Under the pieces are notes generated by a model, which made no database searches, was not told the origin of the DNA, and saw nothing but the letters and a program-made list of their open reading frames with translations. DNA of 64,000 bases. Origin: Chromobotia macracanthus. Taxonomy: Eukaryota > Chordata > Actinopteri > Cypriniformes > Botiidae. A program made the position numbers and the translations under genes. This document shows, piece by piece, positions 36,401 through 47,841 of this stretch (position 1 is the first letter of the stretch; each line of letters opens with the position of its first letter). The stretch is taken from positions 1,341,001-1,405,000 of the forward strand of contig JAZGTH010000002.1 in assembly GCA_036877525.1 (NCBI GenBank), written 5' to 3'.

Positions 36401-39400
36401 GACTACATTTTTATTTTGTAAAAAGAGGTTCACATTTAGTCACATTTTAGTCACAATCAATAGTCACATTTTAGAAAAAAAAAAAAACTTTAACTGGAGA
36501 CTGTTCGCTATCTTATATCAATCTGTTTGTGTGTGTGTGTGTGTGTGTATACTAGACACACACACAAAGCAGTAAAGCGTTTCTTTTCTGATTGTGCTTA
36601 TCAGCTTGTTCGGATCGCAAAACAAAAAATTTGCAGGAACAATGCTTTTTTTTATTAGGTAAAACAGTAACAACAAATAAAAATTATGATGTTCAGTTTT
36701 CTTGATAGAGGAACTTTTAGTGTACTGTCCTCTTTTTGTTTGACAATGTAATACATTTTACTACACAACTGCTTTCAAAGGGATAGTTTAAAAAAATTGT
36801 CATATTACATTATTTTTTCTCATTTACTCATCCCAAGTTGATACACATTGTATCAACTTGGGATATATATATATATATCCTTTCCTGCTGAACACAAAAA
36901 AAGATGTTTTGAAGAATGTTTGTAAACCAGTTTTGGGGCACCTTAGACTGGGAAGAAATTCTATGGAAGTCAGTGGTGCCCCAAAAAATATTTTGATACA
37001 AATATTTTTAAATTATCTTCAGAATAACAAAGAAAGTATTTATGTAAGTTGCGTATGTAGGTTTGGAACAACTTGTGGGTGAGTAAATGATGACAGAAAT
37101 TTCATTTTTAGTGAACTGGTGCACCTGCATCAGGCTGGGCAAATCAGACAAAATGTCGGTGGAGCCAGTGGGTATTGTTAGGCATGTGTCCGCATAGCAT
37201 GTGTCCTCGCACTTTCTCATATCTGCAGTGTGTGCACTGGAGACATTGACAATGTCAATGCTTTTTTGAGCTTGAGATTTTAAGACAGTGTCACATTTGT
37301 ACACTTAAGGACTAATTTAACTGCTCATCACACAAGGTTTCATAAAGAATTTGAAGTAACTGTATAAGTGTTAAAACACAACAACACTGGTTAATGGTTG
37401 TTTGTCCTTAAGTGAAGAAAATGCCATTATTTTGGATCATAGGATTGTAGAGATTTCAGTGATTCTTATTGCTGTTTTTAATTGGATGTTTCTCAGACCT
37501 CACCATCAGAGTCTCAGAAGTTACTGAACATTGCTAAAGAGTTGCTTCAAACAGAAGAAGCTTATGTCAAAAGACTCAACCTACTAGACCAGGTAACACA
37601 CACACCCACAATCCCTCAATTTTTGTCTGGCTGTTGGACAGTATATGAGATTTTCACTGTGGATGCTGAGATGAATAGTAGCTAACACACTACTTTTCTT
37701 GTGTTCATACTACTTCCTGTTTCCTTCTCTCTGTTTCCTTAGATGAGTGTGTTGATTCTGTTATATGCATGTAGATAGTAATGTTAATTATATTGAGAGT
37801 GTTCTAGAGTTTACATGCTTGCAGACTACACAGGTTGTAAATCCTTAAATTAAATTACATTTAAAGGTAATAGGAACACATAGGAATCAGATTAATTCTC
37901 AAAAAGTTTCAAAATCTTAGTCATGTTTCTTTTTCTTCTATAATTGTGATATCAGAATATAAAAGTGTATCTAGATAAACTTGAAATGCATCTTTTTCTG
38001 TATGTTTTGACCTTTCATACATAAATAAAATACAACTGATGGATTCCTGAGCTCTAAACTCCTCAAAGAAACCCTTCTGTTTGTGTGTATGTGTATATGT
38101 GCATATGTGCATGTCTTTGCGTGCCTGTCTCTGTGTGTGCACATGTCTATGTGCTTATCTGTGTGTGATTTCAGGTGTTCTGTGCCCGTCTCACGGAGGT
38201 GGGCATCCCTGCCGAGGTCATCACTGGAATCTTCTCTAACATCTCCTGCATCTATCGCTTTCACCATCAGTTTCTTCTGCCTGAACTCCAGACACGCATC
38301 ACACAGGAATGGTGAGACCACACCAGCACACCTGTCAACAGTCTGATAGATAATAATGGATGTTGAATTCAAAATTAAAACAAGCCTATATGTTACAGTA
38401 TACAGTTAATGTGATGTGTACGGTTAATGCACATAACACCTGTGTGAACCTGACCTCACATTTCACATCTATTAAAAATCTCCTAGAAGTGGCAGTTACT
38501 TAAAAATCTTTGCAAAAATGGCTAAGAAAAGTAAAGTTAGCTCCAGAAAATTTGCTTGCAGGTGACACTTGCTTTGTTGACTTTGTTAGTCTGTAACTGT
38601 TTTAAAGGGGTCATGAATTGGATTTTTTTATACATTTTTACTATTACAGCTGTTGAGAATAACAAATCATAAAAATGATTGATTTTTGTATTATATTAGG
38701 ATGTATTCCTATCACATGAAAGGCTGCAGCGATAAAGTGATTTATTGCGAATTCAGTGAAATTGTGACTAAATTACCAAATAATCCACAGTGAAATGTAG
38801 CAAATACAAATACATAATGCTCTGCTAAAACATTCACATGGTTAATAAAAAAAAAACTTTCCTAGAATTAGGAAACTTTAATGTTAATGTTATTTTTACT
38901 TTCCACTAACGGGCCAGTGGGTGGTGCCAAAGACTAAATGATGTAGAAATGGGCCTTGGGCTTCCCTGCAAAGGAGATCTTTCATGCTTTCAATAAAAGC
39001 TGTTTTTGAAATAAAAAGGAAGTTTTAGGTCTGAAACCAGACTGTTTTTATAGTATAACGACATTTTAACTGTTAGAAGAAATTTTAAATTCTTAGGTAA
39101 TGAACCCTTTATGTTAGGGTCCTGACTTCTTGTCTTGAGTTTTGCCTAGATTCTCTTGCAAGGATCCTAGCAGCCCCTTGTGTTTTGTGTTAGAGCATGA
39201 TGTTTGGATCCTGACTGCTAGTCATGGTTCTTGTTTCTTGGAGTCAGGATCTAGACTCATGCTCTGTGTCTTTGTGATCTGTGGAAGCATGTGGCCATTG
39301 TTTGTTAATTTTGTGCCATGTGCTCTTTTGTATTGAGTCTTGTTTCCTTGTTAGTTAATCAATCCTTAGTTCATGCCCTGCACCTGTTTGTCATTGTTAA

Positions 39401-42400
39401 CCTTGTTTGGTCCATTATTTAATGCCCTTGTGTTTGCTGTCTTGTGCTGGTGTATTGTTTCTTGTTTTGAAGTAAGTTAAGAAGCCTGCCTCATCAAGTT
39501 TTTGAGCTCAACTTTATATTTGTATAATATAGTCCTCTTCTGATTTTGTATATGTCTAGTCCTGTTTTGTTTTGGTTTTCTGAAGTCTTGTTTTGGTTTT
39601 TGTTTTTCCCCTTGAGGGAGTTTCTGTTTAAATAAATGTTTGTTAAAAGCTGATCTGTGATTAGGTTCTCTCTCACTAATCCTGACACTTTCATGTGTAT
39701 GTTCAGCGTCTGTGACCAAAAGTTTATTTTCCTAATATTAAGGTTATTTTAGAGGGCATGGAAGTGTGTTGAATTTCTAAGCTTAAAAACACTTCAGCAG
39801 TTCAGAAGATTTTTATAGATTGCAGTCTTGACACTGTATTGGATTTTCACAATTTGTAGTAGTCATATGTACAAAAATACAAAAAAAAAAAACAAACAAA
39901 AAGCAAAGCTAAATCTCAGAAAAAAGCTAAACAAGTTCACTACAATAAAATGTGTGTGACAGGAGCCGTAATCAACGCATAGGAGACATTCTGCAGAAAT
40001 TAGCCCCATTCCTGAAGATGTACGGCGAGTATGTGAAGAACTTTGATCGGGCCATGGAGCTGGTCAGCACATGGATGCAACGGTCTACTCAATTCAAAAG
40101 TGTTGTGCAAAACATCCAGGTGAGAACATGTGGACAGACTACACATGATTTCACTAGTTTCTATATAATACACTATAAATGTACCTGAAATCTGTGTGTG
40201 TGTACAGAAGCAGGAGGTGTGTGGAAACCTGACACTGCAGCATCATATGTTAGAGCCAGTGCAGCGTATTCCACGATATGAACTTCTGTTGAAAGATTAC
40301 TTGAAGAAACTGACTGATGGAGCTCCAGACAGGAAAGATGCTGAGAGTGAGTTAAGACACACTGAAACAAGACACACTTGTGATGTTTATTTGTCATATT
40401 GCACCACATTATTCTTATGATATAATTGTACAGCCGCAGAGCAATATTATACAGTAATGAAGCAGTGACTTTACAGCAGTTGAGGGCTGTTAAAAGGTCA
40501 TTTATTAACCTTTGCAGTTACTCTTATAACTGAGAATCCAAGAAAAGCTGATGTATTTTAGACAGAATTGTCTGTCTGAAAGCTTTATCAAAGGAAGAAA
40601 GTAAAATCTGAAAATGTGAAGTAAAATGTGACGTTTGCCCTCCTCATATAAATTTTGCTCACAGAACATTTTAGCTTTGATAAAATAGATTAAGCCCCAT
40701 TATAACGATACAGATTTCAAAGTGTTGTGAGATTTAATGAAACGTAAAAATAATTAAGCAACTATGCTTGGATTATCATTCCATTGTATCATTAAGTATT
40801 GTATTCACCTTGCATAGTATTATTGTAACATACAGTATCCTGTACTGCTTCTACTGTATTCTCAACAACTGCATTGAGTGGGTCTCTGCACCTGCACCTC
40901 ACACTTTACACTCTCATAATTTTGTACCTACATACATATACACATATACACAAATGAATATACACACACACACAGTCATAGCGCCACCAACTGGCAGATT
41001 AAAAGAGTCTTCCTAAATTTACCCAAGTTGCTTCCTACTTGATCATAAAATGTATATGATATTGAAAATGCTAAACTGTGAACAGATTGTTAATATCTCA
41101 AACAGTGTTGTCATGGCGAGGCAATCAGTTTTTGCCAATAAATGAAACAGGAACAGTGGAACAGTGTCTCATATCTTCTGCATGCATTGAGAGTGACTTA
41201 AAAAAACTTGTAAGTTTTTGTAAGGAAATTTGTTTGGTTTTGTGGGCTGATCACAATGTTGACTATTGTGAATCAAAGTTATAGCGCCACCAACTGGCAG
41301 CAGGAAGTGTGTGACTTACAAAAGATTTAGAACAGACTTCAAAATAGTCCTCAGTTATTTTTGGAATTAAATGCATGTGACAACTATGCTAATACTATTG
41401 TTTTCTGAGAAGCCCCAGGTGGAGATGGAGCTGTAGTGCTCGGCCCATCATTGCTGCTTGCAGCTATATTTTTTATATTGTTTTTGCTATTGTTTAAAGT
41501 GCTTTTCACTGTGTTTTGAAAATACAACTGTTACACAGCTAATCAAAAATAAATGTAATACTTTCAGTAAATTTGAAGTACTTTTAAGTTCTTATGCTAT
41601 GTGTGAACTGTATGTCTCACAGATGCTCTAGAGTTGATCTCCACAGCAGCAAATCACTCCAACACTGCTATCAGGAAAATGGTCAGTTGTAATTCCTCTG
41701 TTCTCTTTTCCTGCCTTCTGATCATATTTCACGTCTCAGTCTATTTCATCACACAGACAGGAAGTGCTTCTTTCATTTCCTGTCTGTGTCTGCTGGGTAA
41801 AAGTGTACCATTTCACCCTCACTTCTCTCTCTCTTTCACTCTCTCTCTCTTCTTCTTCTGGCATATCAAAGTTCTTCATTTAATTTCATAAGTTTTCCTT
41901 AGTTTGTTTTGAAAACAAATGCAAGTAGTCAGAATAACTTTATATCAGAATACTGACTGCGATGCTGTAAATCTATAAACCCTTACACCAAAGTACTGAT
42001 TGCAGCTGTAACACGTCAGAGGAGAAATGACCCTCCCGGTGAGCCTGGGTTCTCCCAAGGTTTTTATCTCCACATTCATCATTGGAGTTTGGGTTCCTTG
42101 CCACTGTTGCCGTGTTGGAGTGCTCACTGGGAGACTGCGGATAATAGATATTTAATACTCCATAGTAAATATCTGACTTGATACTTTTTATTGATCATTG
42201 ATTGATAATTGACACACCGTTGTCATGTATCATTGTATATATTTCCTTGTTTTTTTCTTTTTCCTCCCTGTAAAGTGGCTTTGAGACAATGCCACATTGT
42301 TAAAGCGCTATACAAATAAAGTTTAATTGAATTGAATTAATCCTGTCCTGTATGGCTGTGTGTGTGTAGGAGAAGATGAACAAGCTCTTGGAGGTGTACG

Positions 42401-45400
42401 AGCGATTGGGTGGAGAAGAGGACATTGTTAATCCAGCTAATGAATTTATTAAAGAAGGTCTCCTGAAGAAGATGTCGGCTAAGAATGGCACCGCCCAGGA
42501 CCGATACCTTTATGTGGTGCGAATATTGAGTTATTCATTACACATTATTCATTGCACCTGACTTAATAGCTTAATCATTGATATTTCACTTGCCAAATCA
42601 ATTTGACTAAAAATTTAATTGATGTGGGCTCTTAATATTACAACATTTTCCTGTTTATCCATTTGTCTGAAACCTTTATTTGTGAATAAAGATGATAGTA
42701 ATGTTTATGTGTGTGTGTGTGTTTGCGTGTGTGTTTGTGTGTTTGACAGTTCAATAACATGGTGCTGTACTGTGTGCCCAAGCTGAGGCTCATGGGACAG
42801 AAGTTCAGTGTCAGAGAGCGTATTGACATCGCAGGGATGGAGGTGAATTTCAAAGATATATAAGTGCATGTTTAGTTGTGTGTCTCTGATAATATGTTTA
42901 TTGTCTCTCAATGGTTCAAGATTCAGGAAAATGTCAAGCAGAACACGCCTCACACTTTCACCATCATCGGCAAACAACGTTCTCTGGAACTGCAGGCCAG
43001 GTGTGTATGAATCATAAATATAGTTTGGAAAGTAAACTGTGCCCAGTGTAAACACATTAATGGCATGAGAATTAACATTTACATTTATGCATATGGCAGA
43101 TTCCTTTGTCCAAAGAGTATTACAATACATTAAGTCTATAAGTTATTATCAGTATGTGTCATTAACCTCATCACCACAGTGTTGCTAATGTCAGTTGCGG
43201 AAAAGCAAGAACACTGGGAGAACTGAACACTGATTATGTATTTTTCTTTCAGGACAGCTGAGGAGAAGGACGAGTGGACTAAAGTAAGTTTTTCTGTTTG
43301 TACACACACATACACAGACATACACACACAGTGGCCACCAAAAAAATCCTAGACACTTCAGCCACAATTAAATATGTCTTAACATCCATCATTGCATTAT
43401 ATGGAGTAACTAAATATCAAGTCAAAAATTGATGCTACAGCTTTCCTCAAAACTAACATCATATTTATTGCTCAGGCACTGAAAGTCTTGTGATAATTTT
43501 TTTTCTAAGTTTCTGGGGCATTTGGGCCCCTTAACATGATCAAAATGCACATTCATCAGAGTCATCGGCCATTAGAACCAGGCAAAGTTTGACATATGGG
43601 TGGAGCAGGGGGGGCTCTGTAGCGCCTCCTGGTACGGGGCAGAAAGAGATGGTGCATATATCATACATGCACACACCTGTTCGAAACTTGACGTGTATCA
43701 GTCTTGACAATTGTAATGTAAAAAAGCATACAATAATATGTAAAAAATATAATAATATGTAAAAAAACATATAATAAATTGCTGGTTATAAAATCAGAAA
43801 TACAGTGTTAACTATTTCTCTCTAGGTGATCTTGGCTACGATTGAGAAACACAAGCACAACAGCGAGACTTTTAAAGCTTTTAATAGTTCTGTCTGCCGT
43901 GATGAAGAGCACATGCGTGAAACACAGGTAATATATCAGTCAACACTCACTATGTTTACACAAACCTGTCTGTCGTGAGGCCACAACATAAACTAAGACA
44001 GAAAACAGAAGAATCTTTGTACACTTTTCTTTACAAGATCACAAGTGAAACGCTCTCAGCTGAATCAACTACATTCTCTAAAAATATCAAGATAAAAGTG
44101 ATGAAAAAGAAAAAAAACTTCTACACCCACGACTAATTCAAAATCATGAGAATTATTTTAATTTATTAATGGTGTTAAGGAAAATGTCATTATTACTATT
44201 AGTGATACATTAGCCTAATGATTTAAACAAATCCCTAATTTTTACTGTAAGTATTAAATCTCTGTGTCTTATGAACTTTTCACACAGGAAGTGGTCAAGT
44301 GTTCAATCTGTTCTGTATTTTATAACTGGTTTATGTACATATGCAACAGACAGATATTTGGCTGTTTTTTTTTTAATTTCACAACGTCAGGTTCAAAAAT
44401 AGTTAAGTTGGGAACAGAATTGGCTATTTTGATTCACACACACACATCCGTCTATTGGTTTTACAGTGTTAACTGTCCAGCTACACCCTAGCAACCATTT
44501 ACTGTACCCTAGTAACCATATAATAAAATTAATAAGACATATCTCAGCATTAGAACACTGTAGAGACGTGGGTGGGCTTATTTGACTCAGGCTGGTCAGT
44601 GGGCTTTAGGCATTGCCCTGGCAACTTCCTGACCACATCCTATCAACCATTCAGATCGCCTTAGTAAGTCAAGTCAAGTCAAGTCAAGTCAAGTTGAGCT
44701 TTATTGTCATTCCGCTATATGTGGGGACATACAGTGGAACGAAATGTCGTGCCTCACAGGACCACGGTGCTACATAAATACAGACATACAACAATGACGT
44801 GAAACAGTATAAATCTAAACACAAATACTAACAGAATTAGATTATAAATATACTATATATAAAGTTGCCTATACGTAAACTATTAAATATAAACTATACA
44901 AATGTTCTACATAAATATTGCACGAGGAAAAAGAAAGTCAAGCACTGTTCCTGGCTGGAGAACAGTACAAGCAACCTCCTAACATCATGAATAAGCCATA
45001 GTATATAGTATATCTATCACGCCAAGTCATGCTAGCATCATGTTAAGCCATGCTAGCATCATGTTTAGCCGTGCTAGCATCATGTTTGACATTCTGGACC
45101 TAAGTTTTGCCACGGCAAGCACCCCTCACATTTTCCTCAGAAAATGCACCTATCTAGTGTATTATAATTATTATACCTTACCCCTTAGCCTAACTGTTAT
45201 ACAAGCCTGTTGACACCATTAGATTTAAAGCATTAAAATTGATTTGCTGACTGATTCTGAAGACCATTTGCTGCTTGGTTTGTGTCATTTTACAATGTGT
45301 CAAACGAGATAGGTATGAGCCTTCGCATGCAATGACAGGTATTTCTGATGAATGTCCATTTCTTCAAATGGTTCAAATATGTTATCATTCAGTCAGCTTT

Positions 45401-47841
45401 ATGTTTATTAACCTATTACAATCTTATTAACCCTAATTATCCCTATACTAATATATGTCTTAAACATGTAATAAACAATAAAATATGCAATATATAAATT
45501 TATTCTTTATTTGTTGATATACATATTTCATAATTTCTGTATATGTAAAGCTGCTTTAAAACACGCTATGAAAATAAATTTTAATTGAAGTGTTTTATTT
45601 CTTGCTCAAAACCCAGGGCTCACTGAACAACACGACCACATGTGAGACAGACGGAGCCCAGCATGAAAGGGTGAGACAAGCGTCACACAACACAGGTCTC
45701 ATTGTGGCTATGTGCTGTGCTAACCTGTGTGTGTGTGTTCTATAGAAGAGTTCAAAGAAAAGAGAGAAGGAAAGAGAAACATGCAAAGGCTGCAACGAGA
45801 CCTTTCATTTCACCAAACGCAAACACCATTGCAAGTGTTGCAATGCGGTATGTGTGTCTCTGCATGTGTGTGGTTGTATATTCATTGTGTATATTCAAAT
45901 ACACTCTCGTTTAAACATTTACTCAAATAAGGATGTCTTCCAAATTCAAAAGAAGGTATGATATTAAAAGTGGCCCATTTTACTTTCTTAAAGGAGTAGT
46001 TCACCAAAAATGAAAAATTTCTTAGAATTTACTCATCTTCATGCCATCTCAGGTATATATGACTTAGCTGAACATAGCTGAACATAATCAGAGTTATATT
46101 AAAAATATCTTGGTTCTACCCAGGTTTGTAATGGTGTTGAATAGTGCCCAAGAATTTGAAGCAGATCAAAGCACTAAATTCAAATTTGGCACGCTAATAA
46201 CGTCGCATCCCATTGGGTTCCACAAAAGTTTTCACAACATTTTTCATCATGACACATATGACAACTAGTAATGTGACCCATGAGAACTAATGAAATTCAA
46301 CGTTATTGGTGCATTCCTATCTTTTTGTTTACATGCATATGTGATGTATCTATTGCTTAAACTCAAAAAAAATTCTTTCACAAACATACCATTTTGATTT
46401 AGAAGTCATTTATTAATCCACTTGATTTATATGGATTACTTTAATGATTGCTGGATGAGCTTATTGGAGCTTCAAAATCTTAGGCATTATTCAGTAGCAC
46501 AAAGCTAGTAAGAGCCAGGATATTTAATATCACTCCAGTTGTGTTTGGCTGAAGAAAGTCAGTCATATATACCTAGGATGGCATGAAGGTGAGCAAATTT
46601 CAAAGAGAAATGTCATTTTCCCATTCATGTTCCTTTAATACATGTTCCTCGTTTTAATTTGAACAATACCACAGTTCGTGTTATTCCAAAGGAAAAATAA
46701 ATGGCTTTTGAGAAACTTTTATTTTTTGGTGATGATAGCTACAGCTTAATTTTAACCAACAGCCAAAGAACTATTTAGACATTGTTGTGGGTTTCTGTTG
46801 TAGGTAAGGTCACCTTTCTAAAGTTGTGTAATAAAGATTAGACAGTAATAGCGAATGGTGACAGATTTTGAAAGAAAGCTCTCAAGGGTAAAGATGACCT
46901 ACGATCAGCTGCAAATCTTTCATTCTGGTTTAAGGCCAACTATTAATGATCTGCAAAACCACAATACAGAGTAACTGCTAGTAACAACAGACATATATTC
47001 TGACTGGTTATTTGTTTTCCATGCATGTTGGTGTGCTGTGTGCTGGTATCTGATGTGTTGGTTGTAGGCCATCTGTGGAAAGTGTTCAAAGGTGCCAGAG
47101 AGCAAGAACACTCGCATGTGTAAACAGTGTTTTGAAGCCCTGCATGGAGCTGAAGGAGCAGCAGGGGGCGGCACTGAGCTCAAGAAAATAATAGAGGTAC
47201 GTCCATCAGGGCAATCACTCAGATGTAAGTAACCATTAAACAGCAATTAAGTCTGATTACACATTTTCTACAAAACTTTCTATAGAATACAAAATATCGA
47301 ATAGATACCAAAATAGGAATTTTGTTTTTTTGAAGAAAAAACAATAAAAATCATGAGGAACACATTAAATAATGTGCTGTTGTATTGTCTGCAATGAAAT
47401 ACAAGTCAAAGTAAATTTAGAAATCACTACTTTCTTTTTTTATTTGTGTTTTCCATACTGTCCCAACTTTTTCTGATTTGGGGTTGTAAATCCCAATCCC
47501 AGTTTAGCTGTTTAAAAGAGGGAGCTATTGAGCTATAACACAATATAATTGTGTTCATAATCAGTGTTATGCAATGCAAAACAAAAGTAATGGGCACATA
47601 TGCTTATTATAATGTTATGATTGCTTATAATAATTTTATTATAATGCTTATTGTAACATTAAGAAATAGTATCACAGAGCCAATGTATGCATACCGTACC
47701 AGGCTATGATGTTTTCTGTATAGTCTATATATTTTTTAAATGATCAGAACATTGTTTTTTTTCATTGTGTTTCAGAAGCAGCTGTCTGTTGTGGAGTCCT
47801 CTCCACCTGCAGGAAAAGGTGAAGAGCTGGACCAAGAGTAG
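33453..47841 (+). CDS. fgd3: FYVE, RhoGEF and PH domain-containing protein 3
   Basis: Guanine-nucleotide exchange factor of the FGD family, which activates Cdc42 and remodels actin. There are 15 coding exons: 33453-34052, 37497-37592, 38175-38311, 39963-40119, 40208-40346, 41623-41681, 42370-42516, 42750-42842, 42921-43000, 43253-43283, 43826-43927, 45617-45670, 45746-45847, 47068-47196 and 47776-47841. All borders are AG/GT, phases agree, and the total is 1992 nt (663 residues). Residues 1-200 are acidic and disordered and contain KIPNRDSGIDSPS, identical to human FGD3. The DH domain covers about 205-395, PH1 about 415-515 and FYVE about 575-635. The start MES follows a CAG acceptor and matches the human N-terminus; an upstream in-frame ATG at 33381 is the alternative. 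The protein stops after FYVE, without the second PH domain of human FGD3 (725 residues). Confidence 0.96.
35000..35235. repeat. 'GTTAACTAATGTTAACAAATG' dispersed repeat
   Basis: TTAGTTAATGCAAATACAAT, GCATTAACTAATGTTAACAG and, inverted or repeated, AGTTAACTAATGTTAACAAA. A common fish non-coding repeat. Confidence 0.5.
36527..36572. repeat. GT microsatellite facing a CA tract
   Basis: About 24 bases of GT followed by ATACTAGACACACACACA, so GT and AC tracts form a hairpin-capable pair. Confidence 0.7.
36775..37120 (+). repeat. MITE-like repeat with internal perfect palindrome
   Basis: AAAGGGATAGTTTAAAAAAA at the left, TCCTTTCCTGCTGAACACAA inside and GTGAGTAAATGATGACAGAA at the right. These are the inverted ends of the same abundant repeat seen at 23145. 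A 14-bp-arm hairpin plus AT tract sits at 36831-36880. Confidence 0.65.
38600..38960. repeat. 'AAAGGGGTCATGA' dispersed repeat, copy 2
   Basis: TTTTAAAGGGGTCATGAATT matches the start of the copy at about 7765. Intronic in fgd3. Confidence 0.4.
39112..39687 (+). mobile_element. Putative solo LTR in fgd3 intron 3
   Basis: 576 bp beginning TGTTAGGGTCCTGAC and ending AATCCTGACA, so it has TG...CA ends. Flanking 5-bp direct repeats are CTTTA at 39107-39111 and CTTTC at 39688-39692 (4 of 5 identical). It contains an AATAAATG near the 3' end and T-rich/TTTTGTTTTGG stretches. No internal retroviral-like coding sequence lies beside it, so it looks like a recombined Ty3/gypsy-type solo LTR. The family assignment is tentative. 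Confidence 0.6.
40970..41475 (+). repeat. 'GCTGCTTGCAGCTATA' repeat, copy A (fgd3 intron 5)
   Basis: GTTGTCATGGCGAGGCAATC, TAGCGCCACCAACTGGCAGC and AGCAGACTTC-like text, ending ATTGCTGCTTGCAGCTATAT. The same units occur inverted at 62840-63240. TAGCGCCACCAACTGGCAG also occurs twice within this copy (about 40980 and 41283). Confidence 0.7.
41820..41862. repeat. CT/CTT microsatellite
   Basis: TCTCTCTCTTTCACTCTCTCTCTCTTCTTCTT-type pyrimidine tract just after fgd3 exon 6. Confidence 0.7.
41950..42341 (+). mobile_element. LINE 3' tail (CR1/L2-type) in fgd3 intron 6
   Basis: GAGCCTGGGTTCTCCCAAGG and TTGGGTTCCTTGCCACTGTT are the standard fish LINE 3' UTR phrases. The end reads GCGCTATACAAATAAAG followed by the short tandem TTTAATTGAATTGAATT, the 3' tail microsatellite. 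5' truncated; it ends only 28 bases before exon 7. Confidence 0.75.
43075..43170 (+). repeat. 'TTTGTCCAAAG' repeat core copy
   Basis: TTTACATTTATGCATATGGC followed by AGATTCCTTTGTCCAAAGAG; same core as 27660 and, inverted, 59070. Confidence 0.5.
43326..43480 (+). repeat. Possible Tc1/mariner terminal fragment
   Basis: ACAGTGGCCACCAAAAAAAT resembles the outer end of a Tc1-like terminal repeat. No transposase follows and no partner end was found. Confidence 0.35.
44390..45115 (-). repeat. 'TGGTTGCTAGGG' / 'GCTAGCATGA' repeat, interrupted copy
   Basis: Reverse-complement match in order to 50200-50700. CTAGCAACCATTTACTG, CACTGTAGAGACGTGGGTGG and CCCTGGCAACTTCCTGACCA lie at 44480-44640, and the GCTAGCATCATGTT array at 45030-45110. 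The two parts are split by a LINE tail at 44665-44982. Confidence 0.7.
44665..44982 (-). mobile_element. LINE 3' tail inserted into older repeat (fgd3 intron 11)
   Basis: Starts with five AAGTC/AGTCA units, then TTGAGCTTTATTGTCATTCC and GTGGAACGAAATGTCGTGCC, a common teleost LINE 3' end read on the minus strand. It splits the repeat around it at a point where the uninterrupted relative reads GTTGCTAGGATGA. Confidence 0.65.
45318..45585 (+). repeat. Dispersed repeat with LINE-like 3' tail (copy 2)
   Basis: GCCTTCGCATGCAATGACAG, GGTATTTCTGATGAATGTCC and GTAAAGCTGCTTTAAAACAC match 28676-28980 in order and strand. It ends 31 bases before fgd3 exon 12. Confidence 0.65.
45746..47196 (+). other. 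fgd3: fgd3 exons 13-14: FYVE zinc finger
   Basis: Residues about 576-635. All four Cys pairs are present: CKGC, HHCKCC, CGKC and CKQC. The basic phosphoinositide-binding patch is TKRKHHCKC. As in human FGD3, the N-terminal WxxD of classical PI3P-binding FYVE domains is absent. The loop between the first pair and the basic patch is one residue shorter than in human, and the usual Gly after the second Cys pair is Asn. Confidence 0.92.
45985..46640. repeat. MITE-like repeat copy in fgd3 intron 13
   Basis: GGAGTAGTTCACCAAAAATG at the left; GATGGCATGAAGGTGAGCAA and AAATGTCATTTTCCCATTCA at the right are its inverted counterpart. This is a long member of the 23145 family. Confidence 0.6.

Larger units (their letters stand above)
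34060..37490. other. fgd3 intron 1 with repeats
   Basis: No exon recognised between coding exons 1 and 2. Contains a 'TTAACTAATGTTAACAAATG' dispersed repeat (about 35000-35230), a GT microsatellite (about 36527-36550) and a MITE-like repeat with a perfect palindrome (36775-37120). Confidence 0.6.
37497..41681 (+). other. fgd3: fgd3 exons 2-6: DH (RhoGEF) domain
   Basis: Residues about 201-396. The catalytic Dbl-homology helices are complete. CR1 is ELLQTEEAYVKRLNLLDQVF, followed by IFSNISCIYRFHHQFLLPEL, LAPFLKMYGEYVKNFDRAME and the highly conserved CR3 NLTLQHHMLEPVQRIPRYEL. ISTAANHSNTAIRKM closes the domain. Near-identity to human FGD3 across CR3 argues for retained exchange activity. Confidence 0.94.
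42370..43927 (+). other. fgd3: fgd3 exons 7-11: first PH domain
   Basis: Residues about 397-547. GGEEDIVNPANEFIKEGLLK leads into the PH strands, with YLYVFNNMVLYCVPKLRLMG, VRERIDIAGMEIQENVKQNT and HTFTIIGKQRSLELQARTAE. EEKDEWTKVILATIEKHKHN is the C-terminal PH helix with its invariant Trp. PH1 of FGD proteins binds phosphoinositides and packs on the DH domain. Confidence 0.92.
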
